Position numbers and translations under genes: made by a program. Shown piece after piece: positions 42,936-52,803 of a DNA stretch of 64,000 nt (position 1 is its first letter; each line of letters starts with the position of its first letter). The notes beneath the pieces were generated by a model, which saw nothing but the letters and a program-made list of their open reading frames with translations, had not been told where the DNA came from and did no database searches. The stretch spans positions 1,363,259 to 1,427,258 of the forward strand of contig NZ_MKEK01000001.1 of NCBI RefSeq assembly GCF_001752395.1, in the 5' to 3' direction. The stretch is from Rheinheimera salexigens. Lineage in GTDB: Bacteria; Pseudomonadota; Gammaproteobacteria; Enterobacterales; Alteromonadaceae.

Positions 42936-44597
42936 TTATATTCTTTTGTATTTAATGCGATGCGGCTCTAATGCTGCTGCACCATATGTGGCTTTTAACC
43001 AGGCTTCATAATCTGAGTAGTTACCTTCGAAGAAGTTAACTTGGCCTTCGTCACGGTAATCTAGAATATGAGTAGCTATACGGTCTAAGAACCAACGGTC
43101 ATGCGAGATCACCATGGCGCAGCCTGGGAAGTCGAGTATGGCGTTTTCTAAAGCCCGCAAGGTTTCAACGTCTAAGTCGTTGGTTGGTTCGTCGAGTAGC
43201 AACATATTGCCGCCGGCTTTTAATAATGCGGCTAAATGTACTCGGTTGCGTTCACCACCCGACAAATCACCAATAAACTTTTGTTGATCGTTACCTTTAA
43301 AGTTAAAGCGGCCAACATAAGCTCGGCTTGGTATTTGATAGCTGCCAATTTGCAGAATATCTTGACCATCTGAGATCTCTTGCCAGACGGTGTTTTTTGG
43401 GTTCATGCTATCGCGGAACTGCTCAACACTGGCGATATTAACGGTATCACCAACCACGATTTCGCCTGAGTCTGGTTGTTCAGTGCCGCTAATCATTTTA
43501 AATAAGGTTGATTTACCGGCGCCGTTAGGTCCGATAATGCCGACAATGGCACCTTTAGGGATGTTAAAGCTTAAGTCTTCGATTAATAACCGATCACCAT
43601 ACGATTTACGCAAATTAGTGACTTCCAGTACTTTATCGCCTAAGCGTGGTCCTGGTGGAATAAATAGCTCATTGGTTTCGTTACGCTTTTGATAGTCTTG
43701 GCTTTGTAACTCTTCAAACCGAGCCATCCGCGCCTTACTTTTAGCATGACGGCCTTTAGGATTAGTGCGCACCCATTCCAACTCTTGTTTAATAGAGCGT
43801 TGGCGGGCGTTTTCAGTTTTATCTTCTTGCTGTAACCGGGCATCTTTTTGCTCTAACCAAGAAGAGTAGTTACCTTCCCACGGAATACCATAGCCGCGGT
43901 CTAACTCTAAGATCCAACCGGCGACGTTATCTAAGAAATAACGGTCGTGGGTAATAGCCACAACAGTGCCGGGATAGTCGTGTAAAAAACGCTCTAACCA
44001 AGCAACAGATTCAGCATCTAAGTGGTTGGTAGGTTCGTCTAGTAACAACATGTCTGGGCGTTCAAGCAACAAACGGCAAATAGCGACACGGCGGCGTTCA
44101 CCACCAGATAAATGCTCTATTTTTGCATCCCATGGTGGTAAGCGAAGGGCGTCAGCTGCGCGCTCTAAGGTGTTATCTAAGTTATGGCCTTCTTTGGCTT
44201 GAATTAAGGCTTCAAGTTCACCTTGCTCTTTGGCTAAGGCATCAAAATCAGCGTCTTCTTCAGCATAGGCGGCATAGACTTGATCTAAGCGGGTTAAGGC
44301 ATCTTTAACATCAGCCACCGCTTCTTCAACAATTTCTCGTACCGTTTTATTGGTATCTAATTGCGGCTCTTGCGGTAAGTAACCAATTTTTGTACCGGCG
44401 AGCGGTTTTGCTTCGCCTTCAAATTCAGTATCAACACCGGCCATAATGCGCAGTAGCGTTGATTTACCCGAACCGTTTAAACCCAAAACACCAATTTTTG
44501 CGCCGGGGAAAAACGATAACGAAATGTCTTTTAAGATCGTGCGTTTAGGGGGTACAACCTTTGAAACACGATACATTGAATAGATATATTGTGCCAT
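42936..44597 (-). CDS. ettA: energy-dependent translational throttle protein EttA (ABC-F)
   Basis: A 553-residue ABC-F ATPase that binds the ribosomal E site and gates the first elongation step according to ATP/ADP level. Two ABC domains: Walker A GLNGSGKST at 39-47 and GPNGAGKST in the second half; each has an LSGGER signature and LLLDEPTN Walker B. The linker (PtIM) lies between them, with HAKSKARMARFEEL. The full-length match to E. coli EttA, including the arm-containing first domain, makes the assignment firm. Soluble, no membrane domain. Confidence 0.97.
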   Translation of the reverse strand: MAQYIYSMYRVSKVVPPKRTILKDISLSFFPGAKIGVLGLNGSGKSTLLRIMAGVDTEFEGEAKPLAGTKIGYLPQEPQLDTNKTVREIVEEAVADVKDALTRLDQVYAAYAEEDADFDALAKEQGELEALIQAKEGHNLDNTLERAADALRLPPWDAKIEHLSGGERRRVAICRLLLERPDMLLLDEPTNHLDAESVAWLERFLHDYPGTVVAITHDRYFLDNVAGWILELDRGYGIPWEGNYSSWLEQKDARLQQEDKTENARQRSIKQELEWVRTNPKGRHAKSKARMARFEELQSQDYQKRNETNELFIPPGPRLGDKVLEVTNLRKSYGDRLLIEDLSFNIPKGAIVGIIGPNGAGKSTLFKMISGTEQPDSGEIVVGDTVNIASVEQFRDSMNPKNTVWQEISDGQDILQIGSYQIPSRAYVGRFNFKGNDQQKFIGDLSGGERNRVHLAALLKAGGNMLLLDEPTNDLDVETLRALENAILDFPGCAMVISHDRWFLDRIATHILDYRDEGQVNFFEGNYSDYEAWLKATYGAAALEPHRIKYKRI

Positions 44598-44845
44598 GAT
44601 GCCTTAATTCTAAATCTAATAAATAAGTACTAATGATTGTACGCCATTTTCACCAGACAAGGGAAGATCAGCAGTTGTTAGGGGTAACTTACTTTATGCT
44701 TTGATGGCGGTTATAATAGCCCAATAGATTACCTTTGCTGGTAATTGCCGGTATAAACAGCGACAAAGCAAGATATCACTCGCTTTTATAGCCTGATTTC
44801 TGGTCTAATAGTCATCAATAATACGTTGCACACAAGAAGGTAAAT

Positions 44846-45199
44846 ATGAGTCAATTTTCGCAAGATCCTATATTTTTACGTTTTGTCGAACTAGCAAAAA
44901 CCCATGGTGTGGTTTATGTGTTGGCCGAAGGCGAAGATTTACTGGTTGTTGAGTCAGTAGAGTTTGAAGACACTGACGTTATGCCATTTTGGTCTAATGA
45001 AGCAGATGCTATAGCACATTGCTCTGAAGAGTGGTCGGTGTATAAGCCTGAAGCTATTCCATTAGATGTATTTTGCGATGGTTGGTTAAAAGAAATGTAC
45101 GATGATGGTGTGTTAATTGGTACTGATTGGGACGAAAGTTTAAATGGTCCTGAAGTTGAACCAAGAGAGTTATTAGAAGCGTTAGCGCTGGTTCAATAA
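44846..45199 (+). CDS. DUF2750 family protein, second copy
   Basis: A 117-residue acidic protein. VYVLAEGEDLLVVESVEFE, DVMPFWSNEADAIAHC, EAIPLDVFCDGWLKEM and the DESLNGPEVEP block align with the DUF2750 protein at 17887-18279 in order. Function is unknown. AAGG precedes the ATG. A stem-loop at 45309-45350 may end its transcript. Confidence 0.75.
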   Translation: MSQFSQDPIFLRFVELAKTHGVVYVLAEGEDLLVVESVEFEDTDVMPFWSNEADAIAHCSEEWSVYKPEAIPLDVFCDGWLKEMYDDGVLIGTDWDESLNGPEVEPRELLEALALVQ

Positions 45200-45308
45200 G
45201 CCGGCATAAAGTAACAAAACGCAAAATAGTAGTACAAAAAAGCAGTACAAATGTAACAGTACAGTAAGTGGCGTTGTGCAAAGTTACTCATTCTTGATGG
45301 GCTACTGA

Positions 45309-45350
45309 AAAAGGCTAAACATTTTATATTGGTAAACTGGTTAGCCTTTT
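45309..45350 (+). terminator. possible terminator before folE
   Basis: AAAAGGCTAA / TTAGCCTTTT stem of ten pairs around a 22-nt loop, ending in T residues. Confidence 0.55.
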
Positions 45351-45390
45351 ACAACGTAATGATGGTATCTGAGGTGTTTTGGAATTGGTT

Positions 45391-46038
45391 ATGTTATCAA
45401 AAGAAGCAACGTTAGTACGTGATACGCTAATCGCTCGGGGTTTAGAAACACCGATGCTAGATAATGGCTTATCGCGTGATGAAAAATACACTAAAGTAAG
45501 ACAGCTTATGTCTGAAGTTGTCAGCACTCTAGGTTTAGATTTGCAAGATGACAGTCTAAATGAAACGCCACATCGTATTGCTAAGATGTATGTTGACGAG
45601 ATCTTTGGTGGTTTAAATTATGCTAACTTCCCTAAGATGTCGCTGATTGATAATAAAATGCAAGTATCAGAAATGATTAAGGTAAAGGACATTAGCTTTA
45701 CCAGTACTTGTGAGCATCATTTTGTTACTATCGATGGTTATGCCATGGTTGCTTACATCCCAAGCGGTCGTATTATTGGCTTATCTAAAATTAACCGTAT
45801 AGTGCGCTTTTTTGCCCAGCGGCCGCAAGTACAAGAGCGTTTAACCCAACAAGTATTAGTAGCGTTGCAAACATTATTAGAAACCGACGATGTCGCAGTG
45901 ACGATGGAAGCGGTGCATTACTGCGTGAAATCACGTGGTGTAATGGATGTGAACTCTAAAACCCAAACCACAGCCTTAGGCGGCAGCTTTAAAGATGACG
46001 CCCGTACCCGCGCTGAATTTCTAGCGAATAACGGCTAA
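45391..46038 (+). CDS. folE: GTP cyclohydrolase I
   Basis: Makes 7,8-dihydroneopterin triphosphate from GTP, the first step of folate synthesis. A 215-residue protein with [16 protein letters not shown], the zinc-site CEHH at 107-110, and the second cysteine in HYCVKSRG. The ATG at 45391 gives [21 protein letters not shown], matching E. coli FolE; a TTG four codons upstream has a slightly better GAGG and is an alternative. Other folate genes in the window are folC and folD. Confidence 0.95.
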   Translation: MLSKEATLVRDTLIARGLETPMLDNGLSRDEKYTKVRQLMSEVVSTLGLDLQDDSLNETPHRIAKMYVDEIFGGLNYANFPKMSLIDNKMQVSEMIKVKDISFTSTCEHHFVTIDGYAMVAYIPSGRIIGLSKINRIVRFFAQRPQVQERLTQQVLVALQTLLETDDVAVTMEAVHYCVKSRGVMDVNSKTQTTALGGSFKDDARTRAEFLANNG

Positions 46039-46065
46039 GTTTGCTGCGCAAGCAGTAACAAGTTT

Positions 46066-46213
46066 CAAGTATATGTACGGATCGGTTTACCCACACTAAC
46101 ACGCCGTGAACCCATCCCTGGGGGCTCATTTCCGCCCGTCCAGGGCTGCAATGGTTAGTTTAGGCTAAAACCGCTCCTTAATAATTGTTCTTAGTCAGTC
46201 TATTCTCGACTGC
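46066..46213 (+). repeat. 148-bp direct repeat, copy 1
   Basis: Starts CAAGTATATGTACGG and ends TATTCTCGACTGC. Internal short inverted words (CCCTGG / CCAGGG) suggest a folded RNA or DNA element. 147 of 148 bases match copy 2. Between the copies are AACACTC-type simple repeats. No reading frame of note. Confidence 0.93.
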
Positions 46214-46218
46214 TATCA

Positions 46219-46262
46219 CTCAAAACTCAAAATTAAACACTCAAAATTAAACGCTCAACACT
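46219..46262. repeat. degenerate ACTCAAAA/ACTCAAC simple repeat
   Basis: Irregular array of CACTCAAA and AAATTAAAC words linking the two 148-bp repeats; a similar array at 46412-46446 follows copy 2. Confidence 0.75.
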
Positions 46263-46410
46263 CAAGTGTATGTACGGATCGGTTTACCCACACTAACACG
46301 CCGTGAACCCATCCCTGGGGGCTCATTTCCGCCCGTCCAGGGCTGCAATGGTTAGTTTAGGCTAAAACCGCTCCTTAATAATTGTTCTTAGTCAGTCTAT
46401 TCTCGACTGC
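46263..46410 (+). repeat. 148-bp direct repeat, copy 2
   Basis: Second copy, starting CAAGTGTATGTACGG; differs from copy 1 by one base near the start. The 484-bp gap 46039-46522 between folE and pdxB consists of these copies plus simple repeats, and no gene is seen in it. Confidence 0.93.
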
Positions 46411-46522
46411 CAGCACTCAACACTTACAACTCAACACTCAACACTAATAATTAGGCTGGCTTTGTGCTGTTTGCTACACTGCAATGCAATCAATACATAC
46501 TTTATGTAACAAGGAGCAAGCT

Positions 46523-47653
46523 GTGCGCATTTATGCCGATGAAAATATGCCGTTAGTGCAGCAGTTTTTTTCTGATTTAGGCCAAGTGACGCTGTTTGAT
46601 GGTCGAAATGCTTGTGCCCAGCAGTTAGCAGATGCCGATGTGTTATTAGTACGCTCGGTCACTAACGTTAATCAGACTTTATTACAGGCAAATTCAACAT
46701 TAAGTTTTGTTGGCACAGCTACGATAGGCTTAGATCATATTGATCAGGCGTATTTAGACCAGCGGCAAATTCCTTTTGTAAACGCTCCAGGCTGTAATGC
46801 ACAGTCGGTGGTGGAATATGTGCTTAGTAGCTTATGGTATTTAGCTCAGCGCTATCAGTGGCAATTGAGCGCTAAAACTATTGCTGTTGTTGGGGTTGGC
46901 AATATTGGCAGCCGATTAGCCAAGGCGTTAACGATATTGGGTGCTAAAGTGTTGCTGTGCGACCCGATAAGGCAGCAGCATGAGCCTGATTTTCCACATA
47001 CTGATTTTTCTACTGTATGTCGAGAAGCGGATATTATTAGCTTTCATACCCCTTTACAGTCAGAAGGTGAGTTTGCCACTGAACATTTATTAAATGCACA
47101 GACCCTGGCACAGTTAAAGCCAGACTGCGCCATTATTAATGCTGCCCGAGGTGGTATTATTGATAATAAGGCATTGTTAGCCGAAGCTGAAAGCTTAGCG
47201 AAATTAGGCAAAAAACGGCCACTAGTGTTAGATGTTTGGGAGCATGAGCCAACTATTTTAATGCCATTATTGGCTTTTGCGGATATTGCTACGGCGCATA
47301 TCGCTGGCCATAGCATTGAAGGTAAGGCTCGCGGCACCGAAATGCTTTATCAATCATTGTGTCAGCAGCTCAATATTGCGCCTAAATATCAGCTAAGCCA
47401 GTTTTTAGCCACTCCAGCAGTTGAAAAAGTGCAAATAAATCCAAATTTCGGGCTTCCAGATGTCCAAAGTTTAGCGAGACTGTTATATGATGTAGCGCGT
47501 GATGATGCTATTTTTCGTTATACGCTAAACAATAAAGGCTTTGATTGGATCCGCAAGACGTATCCAGCCCGGCGTGAATTTAGCTCGTTACAGCTTAGTG
47601 GTACTGCGGTGCCAAATTGGCTACTGCAATTAGGTTTTAGCCTGGAACAATAA
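46523..47653 (+). CDS. pdxB: erythronate-4-phosphate dehydrogenase
   Basis: Second step of DXP-dependent pyridoxal phosphate synthesis. A 376-residue 2-hydroxyacid dehydrogenase: NAD motif VGVGNIGSRLA, catalytic Arg in NAARGGIID, Glu in WEHEP, and His in HIAGHSIEGKARG. The chosen start is GTG with AAGGAG six bases upstream, giving VRIYADENMP, the conserved N-terminus; the earlier ATG at 46484 is rejected for lack of a Shine-Dalgarno. First gene of the conserved pdxB-to-purF cluster. Confidence 0.94.
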   Translation: MRIYADENMPLVQQFFSDLGQVTLFDGRNACAQQLADADVLLVRSVTNVNQTLLQANSTLSFVGTATIGLDHIDQAYLDQRQIPFVNAPGCNAQSVVEYVLSSLWYLAQRYQWQLSAKTIAVVGVGNIGSRLAKALTILGAKVLLCDPIRQQHEPDFPHTDFSTVCREADIISFHTPLQSEGEFATEHLLNAQTLAQLKPDCAIINAARGGIIDNKALLAEAESLAKLGKKRPLVLDVWEHEPTILMPLLAFADIATAHIAGHSIEGKARGTEMLYQSLCQQLNIAPKYQLSQFLATPAVEKVQINPNFGLPDVQSLARLLYDVARDDAIFRYTLNNKGFDWIRKTYPARREFSSLQLSGTAVPNWLLQLGFSLEQ

Positions 47654-47668
47654 CAAAGAGGAACAGTC

Positions 47669-48688
47669 ATGGCGTCGCAATTTAATGTTGCTGTTTTAGG
47701 TGCAACAGGGTTAGTAGGAAAACTCATTATTGAGTTATTAGAAGAGCGCGGTTTCCCAGTGGATACTTTATATCCGCTAGCCAGCAGTCGTTCAGCCGGC
47801 GGCACTATAACCTTTAAAGGTAAGATTATTAAGGTGCTAGATGCTGAGCATTTTGATTGGTCGCAAGCTCATATCGGTTTCTTTTCAGCAGGTGGCAGTG
47901 TTTCGGCTCACTTTGCACCAATCGCCGCTGAGGCTGGTTGTGTGGTGATTGATAACACCTCCCATTATCGCTATGAGCCTGATATTCCGTTAGTGGTGCC
48001 AGAAGTTAACCCGCAAGCGTTAGCTGATTATCGCAACCGCAATATTATTGCCAACCCTAATTGCTCGACTATCCAAATGTTAGTGGCGTTAAAGCCTATT
48101 TATGATGCGGTAGGTATTAGCCGAGTTAATGTGGCAACGTATCAATCTGTCAGTGGTGCGGGTCAAGAAGCGGTTGAAGCCTTAGCGCAAGAAACAGCCC
48201 AGCTAATGAATGGCCGGCCAATTGACAAAGAAGGTAAATTTGCGCGGCAAATTGCCTTTAACGTTATCCCGCAAATCGATGTGTTTATGGATAATGGCTA
48301 CACTAAAGAAGAAATGAAAATGCATTGGGAGACGCAAAAAATATTTGCTGATGACCATATTGCCGTTAATGCAACAGCAGTACGAGTACCAGTTTTTTAT
48401 GGTCATGCTGAAGCGGTGCATATTGAAACCCGTATGCCTATTAGTGTTGATGAAGTAAAAGCCTTATTAGCTAATAGTCCTGGTGTGGTGTTAGTGGAAA
48501 ACAATGAAGAATTTCCCACTCAAGTGTGTTCTGGCACTGGCCAAGATCAAGTCTATGTTGGTCGAGTTCGCCAAGATTTATCGCATGAAAATGGCATTAA
48601 CTTATGGGTAGTAGCAGACAACGTGCGCAAAGGTGCTGCGACTAACAGTATCCAAATTGCTGAATTGTTAATAAGTGAATATCTATAA
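47669..48688 (+). CDS. asd: aspartate-semialdehyde dehydrogenase
   Basis: Reduces aspartyl phosphate to aspartate semialdehyde for Lys, Met, Thr and diaminopimelate synthesis. 339 residues: NADP motif GATGLVG, catalytic Cys132 in NPNCST, GAGQEAVE, and a substrate-binding His in VPVFYGHAEAVHIE. E. coli has the related but inactive usg at this chromosomal position; here the active-site Cys is present, so it should be catalytic. It is 15 bp after pdxB. Confidence 0.95.
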   Translation: MASQFNVAVLGATGLVGKLIIELLEERGFPVDTLYPLASSRSAGGTITFKGKIIKVLDAEHFDWSQAHIGFFSAGGSVSAHFAPIAAEAGCVVIDNTSHYRYEPDIPLVVPEVNPQALADYRNRNIIANPNCSTIQMLVALKPIYDAVGISRVNVATYQSVSGAGQEAVEALAQETAQLMNGRPIDKEGKFARQIAFNVIPQIDVFMDNGYTKEEMKMHWETQKIFADDHIAVNATAVRVPVFYGHAEAVHIETRMPISVDEVKALLANSPGVVLVENNEEFPTQVCSGTGQDQVYVGRVRQDLSHENGINLWVVADNVRKGAATNSIQIAELLISEYL

Positions 48689-48743
48689 ATGATTGCATCA
48701 GAGCGATATTATTCGCTAAGCGAAGACAATTAATTGATATCTA

Positions 48744-48773
48744 AATTAGCTCCTGATGGGGCTAATTTTTTTT
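48744..48773 (+). terminator. terminator after asd
   Basis: AATTAGCTCC-TGAT-GGGGCTAATT stem followed by T7. It separates pdxB-asd from fimV. The rest of the 294-bp gap to fimV is AT-rich with nothing recognised. Confidence 0.85.
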
Positions 48774-48982
48774 GCAGGTTTTAATTTGTGGCAGCTTTGT
48801 AGCAAGCTTGTTATCTTAATCCCAGTTTTACTATTATAAATATAGATTTTAATTCTGTTTTTTTTAATTAATGCAAAAAGTTGGAGCATAAATTGCTTGG
48901 CTTTTATCTGTTTAGGTTGTATTACAGTTATTTGCTCTATATTTAGGTATAGAAAGTTGCCAGAGTTGGCTAGGGGATATCA

Positions 48983-51787
48983 ATGCCGGTGTTATTCGTT
49001 GTACTTTTTGCTCTGCTTGTCAATTTTTCGTCACCCTTGTTGGCGCAAGAAAATTCGTCATCGTTGCTGGCGCAAGAAAACTCTTTACCCTTGCTGGCGC
49101 AAGAAAATAATGTCCAGATCCGTGGCCCGCGTAGTACTGATACGTTAGCGCAGCAAACAACGATAGGCCCGCTACGTGCTAATGATACTTTATGGCGAGT
49201 TGCCGAGCGATTAAAACCCAGTGCTAATGTTAGTTTATATCAAGTTATGTATGCGCTGTATCAAAAAAATCCCGATGCGTTTTTAGATAATAATTTAAAT
49301 CATTTAAAACCTAATGCGATATTAAATGTACCTACGCTGCGCGAAGTACAACAAGTCGATATTAATATTGCCAAACAAAAATCTGAGCAAGATGATAGGG
49401 CATGGAGCCAGCGGCAGCAAGCCGCTAAGGCCGCAACCGACGCCGCTAACATAGCGAAACAGCAACAGTCAGTAACGACTGCGCAAGCCCCCGCGCAATG
49501 GCAGCAAGAAATGCAACAAGTTGCCCAGCAGCAACGTAATGAACTAACTGAAATGCGTAACGAGTTTCATAACTCATTGCAGCAGGTACAAGGCTTAGTG
49601 GCTGAAAATCAGCAATTGAAAACCAGTTTAACCAGCATTGAAACAGAATTAGAGAACTTAAAAAATCAACTAAGCCAAGACAGCGAATTACAACAACAAC
49701 TAAGTAGTTTATTAAGCCAACAGGCGGCATTGTTGCGGTCTAATGCCGAAATGGAAGCCAAAATTAATGATGGTTTTGATTGGCAACAAGCCCTTAAAAG
49801 CCCATTAGCCTGGGTGTTAGCGGCAAGTATTCCGGCCTTATTAGTGTTGTTTAGTGTGTTATTTATTATTAAACGTCGTGGCAAGCAAACTGAAGAGGCC
49901 GTAAATGCGGTGCAATTGGCTGATACACCTGATCCAAGTTATCAATCACCTTTACCACCGCTTAATGCAGATGATGATATTGATGAAAGCTTATTTGAAT
50001 TAGACGAAGCCTTGTTAGATGAGTCTTTTGCAATGGACGATTTAAATGCCGAAGCGTTAAAAGCTGAGCCTTTGAATGATATTGAACCAACGCAGACTTT
50101 AGATGACGATGATCTGTTAGATTTTGACGATGAGTTATTGTTAGATGACGATAGTCTATTACCTGCAGCCAGTCCCGCTGTAGCCGACAGCAGTGAGCTT
50201 GAACCTTTTGATCCTGATCAAATACTATCTGATACCGATATTTCGGCTTTATTACTGGCTGAAGAAGATGATGACGCTATTATTGAGTTGGCTGATGATG
50301 AGGCAGAACCTGAAGACCAATTATTAGATGATGATGTTCTGACTATTGATGATGACGATGCGTTAATAGAGCAGCCTTTTAGTGCTGAAGATTTAGATTT
50401 AGCCGATGATTTAGTTGATGATTTGGACGATGAGCTTGTAGATGATTTTAGTCTTGAAACGGCCACTGCCGATGCGGTAACTGAAGACCTAGAACTAAGT
50501 GATGTTTTTACCGAAACTACCGAAACTACTGACTTTGACCCAGCAGTAACAGCTGAAACCATGGCCAGCGCTTTGTCTGATGCAGAGTTAATTGAACAAG
50601 CTTTCGCAGAGGATGCATTGCCAGAAGATGCATTAGCTATAGATGATTTAGACAATGACACTAATAAAAGAAATACAAGTAATGACAGCACTGCAGAAGC
50701 TGAGCTCGATGCTGCAATTGAGCATGCGTTAGCTGATGCTGATTCTAAAGATGATATTGATTCTATAGATGATACTAGTTCCAATATTGTTACTGAATTG
50801 GCAGATGATGATGTTGAAGTCGTCAGCATTGATTTGCCTGAGGAAGACGATAATTTAACAGAGCAAGCGCGAGAGTTAGCTGCAACCTTAAGTCAGGCCA
50901 CTGGATCAGATACCTTAGTTAAAGCTGCAGAGGAGCAGGAATTAGCTAACGAGCCTGCTGTTGAATTAGGCAGTGAATATGACAGTGAATTGGCAAGTAA
51001 CACGGATACAACCGGGATTGATGCTGATGATCTTACTGTTATTGATGAAGAGTCGTTTCAATTTGATAGCAGTAGTTTAGATGAATTTGCTGAAAGCTTA
51101 GCTCAAGAAGATGAACAAGCGCCAGATTTAGCGACTTCTGATGATGGCTCAGTAATAAAAGTTACCGATGCCAGCTTATCGGTAGAAAACCCTAGTGAGA
51201 TGTTAGAGCAATACCCTGCTTTAGATTTATCAGATGATGATTTAAGCTTGGATATTGATGCGCTTACCAGTGCTGATTTAAATGCAGACGATTTTGCTCA
51301 ATTAGGTGACGAAGCTGTAGAGCTTGATCCGCTAGCAGAACAGCAGTTTGACACCTTAATGGGCGAATTAGAGGCTATCGCTAGTAATGACGACTCGACT
51401 GAAAGCGAGAGTACTGATTTTGAGATTGAACATGCAGATATCACTAAACTTGAACAAAGCGTAAATACCGACTTTGATTTTGATGATGATGACTTTGTTG
51501 AAATTGACAAATTATTAGCTTCTAGCGAGCAACAAGAAACTGACCCTGAGCGATTTAATCACCTTAATGTTGATGTCGGATTAGATGAGTTTGCCGATGT
51601 AATAGGTATTAACCAGCCGCATGATGTGGATAAAGATGATAATGGTTTTGCGGCTAAATTAGACCTAGCTCGGGCGTATATTGAAATGGACGACCAAGAA
51701 AGTGCTGAACAGATTTTACAGGCTATTTTAGTTTCAGATGCACCGGAGCACGTTAAAACCGAAGCGAAAACATTAAAACCTAATTAG
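48983..51787 (+). CDS. fimV: FimV/HubP-family polar scaffold protein
   Basis: A 934-residue single-pass inner-membrane protein. Signal peptide, then a periplasmic LysM-like/FimV N-terminal region (IGPLRANDTLWRVAERLKP), a coiled coil (about 170-260), a TM helix (about 271-295), a long very acidic cytoplasmic domain rich in Asp/Glu, and the conserved FimV C-terminal motif (GFAAKLDLARAYIEMDDQESAEQILQAIL, read as one TPR-like unit). FimV/HubP recruits partition, pilus and flagellar factors to the cell pole. AGGGGA precedes the ATG. Residues 19-45 are three copies of the nonamer LLAQENSxx. Confidence 0.92.
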   Translation: MPVLFVVLFALLVNFSSPLLAQENSSSLLAQENSLPLLAQENNVQIRGPRSTDTLAQQTTIGPLRANDTLWRVAERLKPSANVSLYQVMYALYQKNPDAFLDNNLNHLKPNAILNVPTLREVQQVDINIAKQKSEQDDRAWSQRQQAAKAATDAANIAKQQQSVTTAQAPAQWQQEMQQVAQQQRNELTEMRNEFHNSLQQVQGLVAENQQLKTSLTSIETELENLKNQLSQDSELQQQLSSLLSQQAALLRSNAEMEAKINDGFDWQQALKSPLAWVLAASIPALLVLFSVLFIIKRRGKQTEEAVNAVQLADTPDPSYQSPLPPLNADDDIDESLFELDEALLDESFAMDDLNAEALKAEPLNDIEPTQTLDDDDLLDFDDELLLDDDSLLPAASPAVADSSELEPFDPDQILSDTDISALLLAEEDDDAIIELADDEAEPEDQLLDDDVLTIDDDDALIEQPFSAEDLDLADDLVDDLDDELVDDFSLETATADAVTEDLELSDVFTETTETTDFDPAVTAETMASALSDAELIEQAFAEDALPEDALAIDDLDNDTNKRNTSNDSTAEAELDAAIEHALADADSKDDIDSIDDTSSNIVTELADDDVEVVSIDLPEEDDNLTEQARELAATLSQATGSDTLVKAAEEQELANEPAVELGSEYDSELASNTDTTGIDADDLTVIDEESFQFDSSSLDEFAESLAQEDEQAPDLATSDDGSVIKVTDASLSVENPSEMLEQYPALDLSDDDLSLDIDALTSADLNADDFAQLGDEAVELDPLAEQQFDTLMGELEAIASNDDSTESESTDFEIEHADITKLEQSVNTDFDFDDDDFVEIDKLLASSEQQETDPERFNHLNVDVGLDEFADVIGINQPHDVDKDDNGFAAKLDLARAYIEMDDQESAEQILQAILVSDAPEHVKTEAKTLKPN
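49037..49117 (+). repeat. 27-bp coding repeat, three copies, in fimV
   Basis: Units 49037-49063, 49064-49090 and 49091-49117 share TTGCTGGCGCAAGAAAA. They encode LLAQENSSS, LLAQENSLP and LLAQENNVQ at the signal-peptide cleavage region, so the AQE cleavage-like site is present three times. Confidence 0.92.
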
Positions 51788-51848
51788 GCTGAATTATTAA
51801 AAATTTGCTGGCTTAAGGCTAAGCACTGTATAAATTTATGTTCTACGC

Positions 51849-51854
51849 TATAAT
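51849..51854 (+). promoter_or_regulatory. -10-like TATAAT before truA
   Basis: Perfect TATAAT 28 bp before the truA ATG; no clear -35 hexamer is seen at 16-18 nt upstream. Confidence 0.4.
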
Positions 51855-51881
51855 CGCCGCGTTTTAACACAAGGGGTTAGT

Positions 51882-52667
51882 ATGCGGATTGCATTAGGTA
51901 TTGAATACGACGGCGCAGCGTTTTATGGCTGGCAACGGCAACTTGAAGTCAATAGCGTTCAACAAGAATTAGAAACTGCGTTATCAAAAATTGCCAACCA
52001 GCCAATAGTGGTGTTTTGTGCGGGCCGAACTGATGCTGGCGTGCATGCTACCGGACAAGTGGTTCATTTTGATAGCCCGGTAACACGAGACAATAGATCT
52101 TGGGTAATGGGCACTAATTCACAGTTACCTGATGCGGTTTCAGTCAGGTGGTCTAAGCCGGTAGCAGATGATTTTCATGCTCGCTTTAGCGCGACTGCTC
52201 GGCGTTATCGCTATATTATTTATAATCATAAATACCGTCCGGCAATTTTGCGCTCTGGATTAAGTCATTATCATCAAAAACTTGATACGGACTTGATGCA
52301 GCAAGGGGCCAATTATTTATTAGGTAAGCATGATTTTAGTGCGTTTAGAGCCTTGTATTGTCAATCCCGTTCGCCTGTGCGTACCTTGCATCACCTAACT
52401 ATTACCAGGCATAACGACTATATTGTAATAGATATAAAAGCCAATGCGTTTTTGCATCATATGGTTCGCAATATTGCGGGTAGCTTACTTGAAGTGGGTA
52501 TGCAGGTTAGGCCACCCGAGTGGATAGGCGAATTATTAGTGGAGAAAGATCGTGCCTTAGCCGCTGCAACGGCAAAGCCTGGTGGCTTATATTTAGTGGA
52601 TGTTGACTATCCAGAACAATTTGCTATTCCAGCTTCAGTGGGTGGCCCATTGTTTTTGCCAGCCTAA
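51882..52667 (+). CDS. truA: tRNA pseudouridine(38-40) synthase
   Basis: A 261-residue pseudouridine synthase modifying the anticodon stem-loop of many tRNAs. Catalytic Asp51 stands in [13 protein letters not shown]; the start [20 protein letters not shown] and [18 protein letters not shown] are family blocks. AAGGGG precedes the ATG. Confidence 0.97.
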   Translation: MRIALGIEYDGAAFYGWQRQLEVNSVQQELETALSKIANQPIVVFCAGRTDAGVHATGQVVHFDSPVTRDNRSWVMGTNSQLPDAVSVRWSKPVADDFHARFSATARRYRYIIYNHKYRPAILRSGLSHYHQKLDTDLMQQGANYLLGKHDFSAFRALYCQSRSPVRTLHHLTITRHNDYIVIDIKANAFLHHMVRNIAGSLLEVGMQVRPPEWIGELLVEKDRALAAATAKPGGLYLVDVDYPEQFAIPASVGGPLFLPA

Positions 52668-52803
52668 CCGCCACTACTAAGACCAGTTTTCTATGTCTTG
52701 TCTGGGGTGTTTTGTGCTTTAATACGCAATGTATATCGAATTTTCGGCGTTTTTAACGTTTTTACTATCGAGCGGACTCGGTAGTTAGCTATAGGAAACA
52801 TTT

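Noticed and set aside
46066..46410. Possible insertion sequence
   Set aside because: No transposase frame and no terminal inverted repeats are present in the 148-bp unit.
50218..50829. Long Ser-rich frame on the - strand
   Set aside because: It is the antisense shadow of the Asp/Glu-rich fimV region; no ribosome site or family match.
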